Source: Hyphomicrobium_A sp964493785
GTDB taxonomy: Bacteria; Pseudomonadota; Alphaproteobacteria; Rhizobiales; Hyphomicrobiaceae
Direction: 5' to 3'
Length of the DNA: 64,000 nucleotides
Assembly: GCA_964493785.1 (NCBI GenBank)
Contig: CAZBPM010000011.1
Location: 69,650-133,649 of the forward strand
This document shows, piece after piece, positions 57,224 to 64,000 of the stretch. Made by a program: the position numbers and the translations under genes. Position 1 is the first letter of the stretch, and every line of letters starts with the position of its first letter. Below the pieces are notes generated by a model. It did no database searches. It was given only the letters and a program-made list of their open reading frames with translations, and had not been told where the DNA came from.

Positions 57224-58804
57224 CTATTTTTTGCTAACCGGCGTCCTGTCGGCCGGTAATGCGGCAAGGATCTGCCGTGCCGCCGACGCGCCCCCGAGAA
57301 TAGCGCCCGTGTAGCCGCCGCAACCTGCAAACGCCGACGCGAGATAAAGCCCTTCGACGGGCGTCTTCGGCGAACGCCCCGTCCCGCCCCAGATATGTCC
57401 CTGAGGCGGCAGCGGTGCAAAGCCGTAGACCGCGCCTGCCGGCGTTCCGAGGTAGCTGTTCATCGTCACCGGCGTGCTGAAAACCGAGGTGACGACGCTT
57501 TCCGCGAAGCCTGGATATGCGCGATCGAGCGCCGTGATCAGAGCCGATCGCCACAGCACCCGCTTGGCCTCGTAGTCTTCCACCCCCAAGCTCTGCCAGT
57601 TTTCGATCCGGTCCGCGCCGACGACCGACACCGGATAAGGCGCACCCGTAACGCCGCTGTCGATGGCGGCGTAGTTGACCACGGCGATCGGCGGCATCGC
57701 CTCGCCGGGTGCACCCGCCATGATTTCTGCGCCGCGCTTGTAGTCCGACAGTGTGCGCATCCACTCCGGCAGCAGCATCGTTGCATAGGAGGTCACCCCC
57801 AGGTTCTGCGGCGGCTCCGAAAGACCGATGGTGGCCGAGAACAACGAGATCGACAGCGCCTGAGAGGCGTACGGCGCAAAGAACTTCTCGCGCACCGGCT
57901 GCGGCAGCATCTCCGCCACGACGGTGGGCGCTGCGTTCCCCACGACGACACCCGCGTGGGCCTCGACGCGGCCGCTACCGTCCTTCGCGACGTGGGCAAT
58001 GCCATATGGGCGCCCGTGGTCGTCGACCAGAATTTCGCTCACCCGCCGGCGCAGCAGCAGCTCGCCACCCGCACTGCGAAACGCTTTCGCCAGTGCGTTG
58101 CTCAGCCGCTGCGAGCCACCCTGCACATAGCGTCCGCCCGAGCCGATGTAGCCGCCCTGGGCGACGGCAAACAGCACCCACCACAACGCGTCAGGATCGT
58201 CGTGCCAATAGAGGAGGTTCGCCGCCAGCGCGCATTTCGCGTCCTCGTTGTCGCCGAAGGCCATCTGCAGGCGCTGGGACACCGTCCGGTGCCAGCCGCG
58301 CGCGACGCCTGCAAGTTTCGGCAATGCTGCAAGCCCCGAGAGCGGATCATCGATCATGCCGGCCCCGCGGCTCAGCGTGCCGAGGCCCGTGGCGATGTCC
58401 TCCATTTCCGAAAGGATGCCGGCTGCTTCGCTGCGCAGCGCGGGAAACCGATCGGCAAATGCATCTTTGGCAGCCCCAAAGCCGTCCGGAAGAACGAACG
58501 GAACCCCCACGGGTCCTCCGCGCACCTCGTATACCGAGCCTGTCGGCACCCACACGACCTTGTCGAGCACGCCGAGATCCTTCAGCACCGCGTGCTTGGG
58601 ATCTACCGGGTCTTCAGGCCCTGACGTTTCGTGCAGCGACGCCTCGATGATGAGCTCGCCGGCCTTGTACGTTGACGCTGCGCCGCCGACGCTCGTGTTG
58701 CGTTCGACAAGAAGCGTCCGGCATCCGGCCTGCGCAAGCCGGGCGGCCGCAGTCAGCCCACCAAGGCCCGCGCCGATGATGATGACGTCATATTGGCTGC
58801 TCAT
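57224..58804 (-). CDS. FAD-dependent carotenoid desaturase/isomerase-like oxidoreductase
   Basis: 526 residues from ATG 58804; an ATG 18 codons upstream has no natural sequence. N-terminal FAD-binding 'YDVIIIGAGLGGLTAAARLA' with 'GCRTLLVERNTSVGGAASTY'. The C-terminal FAD contact is 'TPVEGLYLASAFAGCGGYTG' and 'AILGGASAARQILA'. The middle resembles the phytoene desaturase/CrtISO/retinol saturase superfamily ('GGSQRLSNALAKAFRSAGGE', 'LLLRRRVSEILVDDHGRPYG'). No other carotenoid genes are nearby, so a pigment role is not supported; the substrate is open. Confidence 0.85.
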   Translation of the reverse strand: MSSQYDVIIIGAGLGGLTAAARLAQAGCRTLLVERNTSVGGAASTYKAGELIIEASLHETSGPEDPVDPKHAVLKDLGVLDKVVWVPTGSVYEVRGGPVGVPFVLPDGFGAAKDAFADRFPALRSEAAGILSEMEDIATGLGTLSRGAGMIDDPLSGLAALPKLAGVARGWHRTVSQRLQMAFGDNEDAKCALAANLLYWHDDPDALWWVLFAVAQGGYIGSGGRYVQGGSQRLSNALAKAFRSAGGELLLRRRVSEILVDDHGRPYGIAHVAKDGSGRVEAHAGVVVGNAAPTVVAEMLPQPVREKFFAPYASQALSISLFSATIGLSEPPQNLGVTSYATMLLPEWMRTLSDYKRGAEIMAGAPGEAMPPIAVVNYAAIDSGVTGAPYPVSVVGADRIENWQSLGVEDYEAKRVLWRSALITALDRAYPGFAESVVTSVFSTPVTMNSYLGTPAGAVYGFAPLPPQGHIWGGTGRSPKTPVEGLYLASAFAGCGGYTGAILGGASAARQILAALPADRTPVSKK

Positions 58805-58919
58805 GCTGCTTTTCTGGCCCCCCTCCCACGCCGCAGCCGAAGATCGGCCCCCTTGCACGGGTTTGCGTCGGGGAAGTCGCGAAAGTCATGCAATTCGTTG
58901 CTTGGTCGCGCAGCTGGTT

Positions 58920-61130
58920 TCAGCTTGCCACGGCTTCCGCGCTGGCGCGGTGCGCCGATATAAACGCTGCCATATCCTTCGCCGTCAATGGACGCGAAAA
59001 CAGGTACCCCTGCAACTGGTGGCAGCCGGACGCCTGCAGCCAGAGTCGCTGCGCCTCGCTTTCGACGCCCTCTGCGGTGATCGTCAGATTGAGGTCCTGA
59101 CCCAGTCCGATGATCGAGGCAAGGACCACCGAGCTGCCTGCCGGATCGCCCGCGCTTTCGATGAAGCTACGATCGATCTTGAGGATATCGAAGCCCAGTC
59201 GGCGCAAGTACTGCAAGCTCGAATAGCCGGTGCCGAAATCGTCGAGTGCCACCCGCACGCCGAGTGCTTTAAGCCCTTGCATCTGCTCGTCGGCGCGCTT
59301 CTCGTCGGTGAGGAACACGCTCTCGGTGATCTCGATCTCGAGCCTCTCGGCGGGAAACTGGCTATCCGCCAACGCCTTTCGTACCACCTCCACGACGTCG
59401 CCGTGATGGATCTGCGATGCCGACACGTTGACCGCCACCGCAACGTCCGGCCACGCCCTGCTGTCCGCCAGTGCCCGCTTCAGCACCAGTTCGCCGAGCT
59501 TCTGGATGAGGCCGGTCTCCTCGGCCAGTGGTATGAACACATCCGGCGCGATCGGCCCGAGATCTTCATCTGTCCAGCGAGCCAGAGCCTCGACACCCAG
59601 CACGTGGTTTCCGGTCGGGTCCATCAACGGCTGATATGCGACGTCGATCGTGCCCTCGGCCACCGCCGCGCGCAGCGCCGCCTCCAGCATCAGGCGATAG
59701 GTCACCTCGGCGTCCATGTCGGGGGCGAAACCTACGACCGCCGTTTCGCCATCCTCTTTTGCCTTACTCACTGCCAGCTCGACGCGCCGAGTGACCTCAT
59801 CGGCGCTGTCGCCATCGCGCGGGGCGACGGCAAAGCCGACTGAAGCAGCGACGTAGACGCGCGTGCCACTGTCGAGATCGAACGGCTGCGCCAGGGCGGC
59901 AACAATTTGCTCGCCCAGCTCGTGCCCCTCCGCTGGACCGCGGCCCGGCGCCAGTATGACGAAGCTATCTCCATCGGGGCGGCCGACGACGCCACTCGCC
60001 GGTGTCAGCCGCGCGAGGCGGTGTGCCGTCGCCTTCAGTACGGCATCGCCGACTGAGTGCCCGAACGCATCGTTGATGGCCTTGAACCGGTCGATGTCGA
60101 CCGCGAGCACGGTAAGCGGCGAGCCCGACACCTTCGCCGTTGCGATGAGGCGCTTCAGGATTTCGCGCAGTGCCACCCGGTTGGGGAGCTCGGTGAGCAT
60201 ATCGGTGCGCGCCGCCTGTTTGGCGTGCGCTTCGCTGTCGACCAGCTGCTTCACTTGCCTGCCGCCCCATACGGATAGCAGATAGGCGAGGGCCGCAATC
60301 GGCAGCAGTGCAAGCAGGAGCCCTGGCGCTACCCGTTTGAGAAACTCCTTGCCAGGGTGGTTCTGCTTCCAGGCCAGCGTAGCAACCGGATCTCCGTCCG
60401 CGGCGTGCACGCTGGCAGCGTCATACCCCCTAGGCACGCCAAATCGGGCCCAATGCAGGTCGCGGAATCCGAACTCGTTGCCAATCCTCCGGATGTCCGC
60501 GGCGTCGAGGTCGTGCGTCGCGACTAGGACAGGCGGCTTCTGGCTGATTTGCTTCTGCGAACCGTGATCGGGGACGATCGTCGAGATTATCACCGACGAA
60601 GGCTGGCCATCCACGGAGACGACGTCGACGACCGAGCGATGCTTGACCGATAACCCTCCTGCGAGAGTGATTGGCGTTTCGACCACCTGATCGGCAGGCA
60701 GCGACGGGGTTTCGCTGAGAGCCTGATCCGCAAGCCTTTTGATAGGTTCAGGCAGCTTGTAGTTTTTCGATCCTGGCTCGCCGCCAATCGATCCGTACAT
60801 AAGCTCCTTGTTGCCGGACATCACGTAGACGCGGTCATACCCCAGCACCTCGTTGAGGTAATTGCCGAGGTATTTGTCCATCCACTTGGTGTCGCCCGCG
60901 ACGACATTGTCATATGCCTCGTCCCACACCGTATTGAGGCGAAGCTCGCGCGCAAAGGCGTGGCCATTCTGGTTGATCGCCTGCGCAATCGTCTGCTGCT
61001 GCCCCCGCAGCGCCACCCTGTCGACCTCGAGCGCGCCTATGTAGAGCGAAGCCACGACAACGCCGAGCGCCGCGGCAGCGAGTGCCACGATCGGGAAGGT
61101 CACGAAGGAAGCGTTTGACCGTTTCTGCAA
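58920..61130 (-). CDS. CHASE4-like sensor with degenerate GGDEF and intact EAL
   Basis: 736 residues; the first start in frame is TTG 61130, preceded by GGGTGAGCCGGG; a GTG at 61103 is an alternative. N-terminal membrane helix (residues ~10-33), periplasmic CHASE4-like domain with 'LNTVWDEAYDNVVAGDTKWM' at ~65-85, second helix at ~268-287 ('VAPGLLLALLPIAALAYLLS'). The GGDEF domain keeps 'LAVDIDRFKAINDAFGHSVG', but the signature is 'GRPDGDSFVIL' in place of R-x-G-G-D-E-F, so cyclase activity is doubtful. The EAL domain is complete ('GVEALARWTDEDLGPIAPDV', 'LEIEITESVFLTDEKRADEQ', 'VALDDFGTGYSSLQYLRRLG'). Probably a phosphodiesterase. It lies between obg and the oxidoreductase. Confidence 0.93.
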   Translation of the reverse strand: MQKRSNASFVTFPIVALAAAALGVVVASLYIGALEVDRVALRGQQQTIAQAINQNGHAFARELRLNTVWDEAYDNVVAGDTKWMDKYLGNYLNEVLGYDRVYVMSGNKELMYGSIGGEPGSKNYKLPEPIKRLADQALSETPSLPADQVVETPITLAGGLSVKHRSVVDVVSVDGQPSSVIISTIVPDHGSQKQISQKPPVLVATHDLDAADIRRIGNEFGFRDLHWARFGVPRGYDAASVHAADGDPVATLAWKQNHPGKEFLKRVAPGLLLALLPIAALAYLLSVWGGRQVKQLVDSEAHAKQAARTDMLTELPNRVALREILKRLIATAKVSGSPLTVLAVDIDRFKAINDAFGHSVGDAVLKATAHRLARLTPASGVVGRPDGDSFVILAPGRGPAEGHELGEQIVAALAQPFDLDSGTRVYVAASVGFAVAPRDGDSADEVTRRVELAVSKAKEDGETAVVGFAPDMDAEVTYRLMLEAALRAAVAEGTIDVAYQPLMDPTGNHVLGVEALARWTDEDLGPIAPDVFIPLAEETGLIQKLGELVLKRALADSRAWPDVAVAVNVSASQIHHGDVVEVVRKALADSQFPAERLEIEITESVFLTDEKRADEQMQGLKALGVRVALDDFGTGYSSLQYLRRLGFDILKIDRSFIESAGDPAGSSVVLASIIGLGQDLNLTITAEGVESEAQRLWLQASGCHQLQGYLFSRPLTAKDMAAFISAHRASAEAVAS

Positions 61131-61332
61131 CCCGGCTCACCCACGGACGGCGCCCGTTTGAGATGACTTTCAAGCGCAAAGGATCTGCGGCGCTGAATTG
61201 CCGATAACTCCAGAAAACGCTGAAGGAGCCGTAATTTCCGTGCAAACGTTGGCGGTGAAGTAACCGTTTTCCTAACGAAGAAGCGCATTTGGCCCTAAAC
61301 GGGGCAATTACATTCAAATTGGTGCCAACCGA

Positions 61333-62373
61333 CTAGGGGCTCCACGGCTTCTTCTCGGATTCGGCATCGCCTTCTTCATCGGCCGGCGTGCGTTTGATCT
61401 CCCGCACCAGCGCGAACAACGCTTCGCGCACGCCCTCGCCCGAGACGGCCGAGATCACCAGCGGCTTCTTTCGGGCGGCTTTCTTCAGAGCTTCCACGCG
61501 TTCGCCGATCGCCGCCTCATCGAGCGCGTCGCACTTCGAAAGCGCGACGATCTCCTTCTTTTTGTCGAGCCCGCCACCGTAGGCCTTAAGCTCGCGTCGC
61601 ACTGTGCGATAAGCTTCCGCGACATCCGTGTCCGTTGCGTCGACCAGATGCAGCAGGACCTTGGTGCGCTCCACATGCCCGAGAAAGCGCGTGCCGATGC
61701 CCGCGCCCTCGCTCGCGCCCTCGATCAGCCCCGGGATGTCCGCGAGCACGAAGTCTGCGTCGCCCACCCTGACGACACCCAGGTTCGGGTGCAGCGTCGT
61801 GAATGGATATGCGGCGATCTTCGGCTTTGCCGCGCTGACTGCGGCAAGAAACGTGGACTTGCCGGCATTCGGCATCCCAACGATTCCCGCGTCGGCGATC
61901 AGCTTGAGGCGCAGCCAGATGGTCAGCTCCTCGGCCGGCTGCCCCGGGTTGACCCGGCGCGGCGCCTGATTCCTCGAGGACTTAAATTGCGCATTGCCGA
62001 AGCCGCCGTTGCCGCCCCTGGCGAGAAGCGCGCGATCACCCGGCTTTTCCAGGTCGGCGAGCAGCGTCTCCTGGTCTTCGGCTAGGATCTGCGTGCCCGG
62101 CGGGACCTTGATGATGCAGTCTTCGCCGTTGGCTCCCGACCTGTTGCGGCCCGCGCCATTGCCACCGCGCTTGGCCTTGAAGTGCTGCTGGTAACGGTAG
62201 TCGATGAGCGTGTTGAGATTGTCGACGCACTCCGCCCACACGTCGCCGCCCTTGCCGCCGTCGCCGCCGTCGGGACCGCCGAACTCGATGAACTTCTCGC
62301 GCCGGAAGCTTAGTGACCCGTCGCCGCCCGCGCCGGACGCGATATAGATCTTTGCCTGGTCGAGAAACTTCAT
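61333..62373 (-). CDS. obg: Obg (CgtA), ribosome-associated GTPase
   Basis: 346 residues from ATG 62373, overlapping the stop of the acetyltransferase gene (ATGA); upstream in-frame codons are part of that gene. N-terminal Gly-rich Obg fold 'KIYIASGAGGDGSLSFRREK' and 'GPDGGDGGKGGDVWAECVDN'. G domain: G1 'IVGMPNAGKSTFLAAVSAAK', G3 'LADIPGLIEGASEGAGIGTR', G4 'VALSKCD', G5 'VISAVSGEGV'. Needed for 50S assembly and stringent control. No separate OCT domain is visible; the C-terminus ends soon after the G domain. Confidence 0.97.
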   Translation of the reverse strand: MKFLDQAKIYIASGAGGDGSLSFRREKFIEFGGPDGGDGGKGGDVWAECVDNLNTLIDYRYQQHFKAKRGGNGAGRNRSGANGEDCIIKVPPGTQILAEDQETLLADLEKPGDRALLARGGNGGFGNAQFKSSRNQAPRRVNPGQPAEELTIWLRLKLIADAGIVGMPNAGKSTFLAAVSAAKPKIAAYPFTTLHPNLGVVRVGDADFVLADIPGLIEGASEGAGIGTRFLGHVERTKVLLHLVDATDTDVAEAYRTVRRELKAYGGGLDKKKEIVALSKCDALDEAAIGERVEALKKAARKKPLVISAVSGEGVREALFALVREIKRTPADEEGDAESEKKPWSP

Positions 62374-62915
62374 GACTTGATGCTCCGCCACAGACGCCCG
62401 ATCACCGGGCGCCGGCGCAAATATTTTATAATCTGAACTTCGCTTTTGCGCGCCTCGCACCACTGTGCGCCGCTGCCGACAGGGCGAAAACCCAGCTTCT
62501 TGATCACACGGGCGGATGCTGAATTATCGATGAAGTGACCGCACGTCAGGCGCTTGAAACCGATGTCACGAAAGCAATGCTCGATAAGGGCCTGAGCGGC
62601 CTCTGTAGCATAGCCGTTGCCCCACCAGGGCTTGCCGATCCAGTAGCCGATCTCCGCCTGGGTGGAGTCGCGCTCGATGTAGCCCACCGCTCCGATCAGT
62701 TCTCCGTTGTACTCCACCGCCCGCACGAACTCGTCGCTGGCGATCGAGGAGATCCATTGGTCGGCGTCGACGAGCGAGTATGGGTGCGGAATGCGCGCCG
62801 TCATGCGCGCGATGTCCCAGTCGCCCGCGAGCACTGCAATACGGCTGGCGTCGCGAGCATCGATCGGTCGGTAGGTCAGTCTCGGAGAGCGCATTTCTCC
62901 GCGTGCCCGGTTCAT
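62370..62915 (-). CDS. GNAT acetyltransferase, RimJ/RimL-like
   Basis: 181 residues from ATG 62915 (a second ATG at 62894 is close to GGAGA). RimJ/RimL-type pattern: 'RSPRLTYRPIDARDASRIAV', 'NGELIGAVGYIERDSTQAEI', 'GYWIGKPWWGNGYATEAAQA' (Q/R-x-x-G-x-G/A-like acetyl-CoA site) and 'HFIDNSASARVIKKLGFRPV'. Such enzymes acetylate protein N-termini or small amines. Lies between rpmA and obg, an insertion into that conserved pair, and overlaps obg by four bases. Confidence 0.88.
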   Translation of the reverse strand: MNRARGEMRSPRLTYRPIDARDASRIAVLAGDWDIARMTARIPHPYSLVDADQWISSIASDEFVRAVEYNGELIGAVGYIERDSTQAEIGYWIGKPWWGNGYATEAAQALIEHCFRDIGFKRLTCGHFIDNSASARVIKKLGFRPVGSGAQWCEARKSEVQIIKYLRRRPVIGRLWRSIKS

Positions 62916-62945
62916 TGCAGTATGTTGGGGTTGCCGTATGCCACG

Positions 62946-62972
62946 AAAAAGGGGGATGTCGAGACATCCCCC
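62946..62972 (-). terminator. Rho-independent terminator after rpmA
   Basis: On the - strand GGGGGATGTC and GACATCCCCC make a perfect 10-bp stem with a 2-base centre followed by TTTTT. It is 28 bp past the rpmA stop, so rplU-rpmA form a separate transcript from the acetyltransferase-obg unit, unlike the single unit often seen elsewhere. Confidence 0.93.
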
Positions 62973-63000
62973 TCGAAATTCCTGTTGCGGGTGAAGTCGC

Positions 63001-63273
63001 TTACTCAGCGGCTGCCGCTTCAGCCTCGTGCACCGAGACGTACACCCGGCCGTTGCTCTTGGTCTTGAATACGACAGCGCCCTCGACGACCGCGAAGATC
63101 GTGTGGTCGGAGCCCATGCCCACGCCCGTGCCCGGATGCCACTGGGTGCCGCGCTGGCGGACCAGGATGTTGCCGGGGATGACGTGCTCACCGCCGAAGC
63201 GCTTCACGCCGAGGCGCTTAGAGTGTGAGTCGCGGCCGTTCTTAGTAGAGCCGCCTGCTTTCTTTTGTGCCAT
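63001..63273 (-). CDS. rpmA: Ribosomal protein L27
   Basis: 90 residues. Textbook L27: 'MAQKKAGGSTKNGRDSHSKR' then 'LGVKRFGGEHVIPGNILVRQ', 'RGTQWHPGTGVGMGSDHTIF' and 'AVVEGAVVFKTKSNGRVYVS'. No cleaved N-terminal extension. Located in the 50S peptidyl transferase centre. 34 bp downstream of rplU. Confidence 0.99.
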   Translation of the reverse strand: MAQKKAGGSTKNGRDSHSKRLGVKRFGGEHVIPGNILVRQRGTQWHPGTGVGMGSDHTIFAVVEGAVVFKTKSNGRVYVSVHEAEAAAAE

Positions 63274-63307
63274 TGGTCAGTACCTCAAATCTGTGCCGGG
63301 CGGCCTA

Positions 63308-63619
63308 TCAGGCGCCAACGATGCTTGTGATGCGGACCTTGACGAGGTCCTGGCGATGGCCGCGCTTGCGGCGCGAATTCTTGCGGCGGCGCTTCTTGAA
63401 GGAGATGACCTTCGGGCCGCGGGTTGCCTCGACGAACTCGGCGACGACCTTTGCGCCGGAGACGAACGGGCTACCGATCTTGGGGTTGTCGCCGCCGATC
63501 AGCAGGACTTCGGCGAACTCGACCTTGGAGCCGGCATCGCCGGCAATCTTCTCGATGGTGATGACGTCGTCAGCAGCCACACGGTACTGCTTTCCGCCCG
63601 TCTTAATGACAGCGTACAT
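63308..63619 (-). CDS. rplU: Ribosomal protein L21
   Basis: 103 residues. L21 family text: 'MYAVIKTGGKQYRVAADDVI' (the universal K-T-G-G-K-Q-Y-R), 'TIEKIAGDAGSKVEFAEVLL' and the basic tail 'ISFKKRRRKNSRRKRGHRQD' with 'LVKVRITSI'. Binds 23S rRNA domain I. Preceded by a structured leader and a good sigma70-type promoter. Confidence 0.99.
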   Translation of the reverse strand: MYAVIKTGGKQYRVAADDVITIEKIAGDAGSKVEFAEVLLIGGDNPKIGSPFVSGAKVVAEFVEATRGPKVISFKKRRRKNSRRKRGHRQDLVKVRITSIVGA

Positions 63620-63785
63620 TGTAAATCCTCAATGTTTTCCGCGCCCTATGGCGCCGCAGCAAGCTGCGGACTTCGATGGATCGCCTCAGATTATTGGCAA
63701 TCAGGCCTCGGGCAGCGCATTGCGCGCCCCGGTTTATGGGGGCGCGAGAAGGCGGGTTTATCGTCGAAGGCCAATGGATTGTCAA
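63620..63785 (-). promoter_or_regulatory. rplU promoter and structured leader
   Basis: On the - strand, TTGACA (63785-63780) and GATAAA (63762-63757) are separated by 17 bases, a near-consensus housekeeping promoter. The ~130-nt leader between it and rplU contains hairpins CGCGCCCC/GGGGCGCG (63720-63745 region), CCGCAG/CTGCGG around CTTG and GCGCC/GGGCGC near the gene. Leaders before rplU in other bacteria mediate autoregulation by L21; that is inferred here. Confidence 0.7.
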
Positions 63786-63807
63786 TCAAGATAGCACGAT
63801 TGGCGCC

Positions 63808-64000
63808 TTACCCGCCGGGCCCCTCGAGGTCGCTCTGGAGCCGGTCCAGCATCTCGACGGCATGTGCTGCATAGGGCCCGATCCAGCGGTCATGAAGTCG
63901 CTTGATCGGCAATGGGTTGAGGTGATTCCACCGCTCTCGGCCCTTGCGCTGGACAATGACAAGGTCCGCCTCCTCCAGAACCTTCAGATGCTGCATCACC
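63808..64000 (-). CDS. ArsR-family transcriptional regulator (C-terminal part only)
   Basis: The - strand frame is open to the window edge; the last ~64 residues are visible. The recognition helix reads 'MMQHLKVLEEADLVIVQRKG' followed by 'RERWNHLNPLPIKRLHDRWI', typical of the ArsR winged helix and its C-terminal helix. The N-terminal half lies outside the window, and the metal or effector site cannot be judged. Related regulators are often paired with a SRPBCC (AHSA1) gene; that neighbour, if any, is not visible. Confidence 0.85.
   Translation of the reverse strand, partial: VMQHLKVLEEADLVIVQRKGRERWNHLNPLPIKRLHDRWIGPYAAHAVEMLDRLQSDLEGPGG

Noticed and set aside
57172..57420. Longer N-terminus for the HdeD-family protein
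   Set aside because: Extension is Arg-rich, overlaps the neighbouring oxidoreductase gene and lacks a ribosome site.
58248..59843. Long + strand open frame (531 codons) opposite two - strand genes
   Set aside because: Spans the gap between two well-supported genes and has Arg/Ser/Pro-biased text; spurious.
1..64000. tRNA genes, insertion sequences, prophage or attachment sites
   Set aside because: None could be supported by reading; no transposase, integrase or cloverleaf was found.

Overview
The window is high-GC DNA from an alphaproteobacterium, most probably order Hyphomicrobiales (Rhizobiales). Evidence: FlaF/FlbT, MotC and MotE, a short FlgD, a gene order close to the Sinorhizobium meliloti flagellar regulon, and a che operon with CheS- and CheT-like genes at the positions they occupy there. 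I cannot name the genus from sequence alone.

Layout. (1) 1-33032: flagellar regulon, mostly + strand. It starts inside flgL and runs flaF-flbT-flgD-fliQ-flhA-fliR, four small export/rod genes, a divergent fliI-flgF-DUF1217 unit on the - strand, motA-fliM-fliN-fliG-flhB, flgB-flgC-fliE-flgG-flgA-flgI-motE-flgH-fliL-fliP, three flagellin genes, then fliF-fliH-motB-motC-fliK, a lytic transglycosylase and a GIY-YIG-like protein. (2) 33022-42448: a - strand chemotaxis operon, mcp-cheS-cheY1-cheA-cheW-cheR-cheB-cheY2-cheD-cheT-J-domain protein. (3) 42449-42886: intergenic DNA with a 112-bp tandem repeat. (4) 42887-64000: mainly housekeeping. The usual rplU-rpmA-obg-proB-proA-nadD-rsfS-rlmH neighbourhood is present on the - strand but split by accessory genes: two c-di-GMP proteins, a serine beta-lactamase-family protein, a secreted PRC-barrel protein, a WD40 propeller, Ada, HdeD and a carotenoid-desaturase-like oxidoreductase. 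The window ends inside an ArsR-type regulator.

Main discovery. The ~105-115 nt leaders of all three flagellin genes and of the mcp/che operon share one RNA architecture. An outer stem with compensatory base changes encloses two small hairpins. It is followed by a CCGG hairpin and a final helix that pairs TGTCCC with the GGGACA containing the flagellin ribosome-binding site; in mcp the equivalent helix abuts the ribosome-binding site. This looks like a cis-regulatory RNA family linking filament and chemotaxis expression. FlbT, encoded here and known in Caulobacter to act on flagellin mRNA leaders, is the obvious candidate effector. The mcp leader also moves the receptor's start codon downstream to 42334.

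Other notable points: a 209-bp identical block between flagellin genes 1 and 2 (gene conversion); a protein made of six DUF1217 repeats; a CheT with the DxxxQ phosphatase motif; acidic-aromatic C-terminal tails shared by receptor, CheD and CheT; a GGDEF domain with a degenerate signature next to an intact EAL domain; and twin hairpins upstream of proB. Percent identities, phylogeny and structure predictions were not computed; all assignments are by reading.
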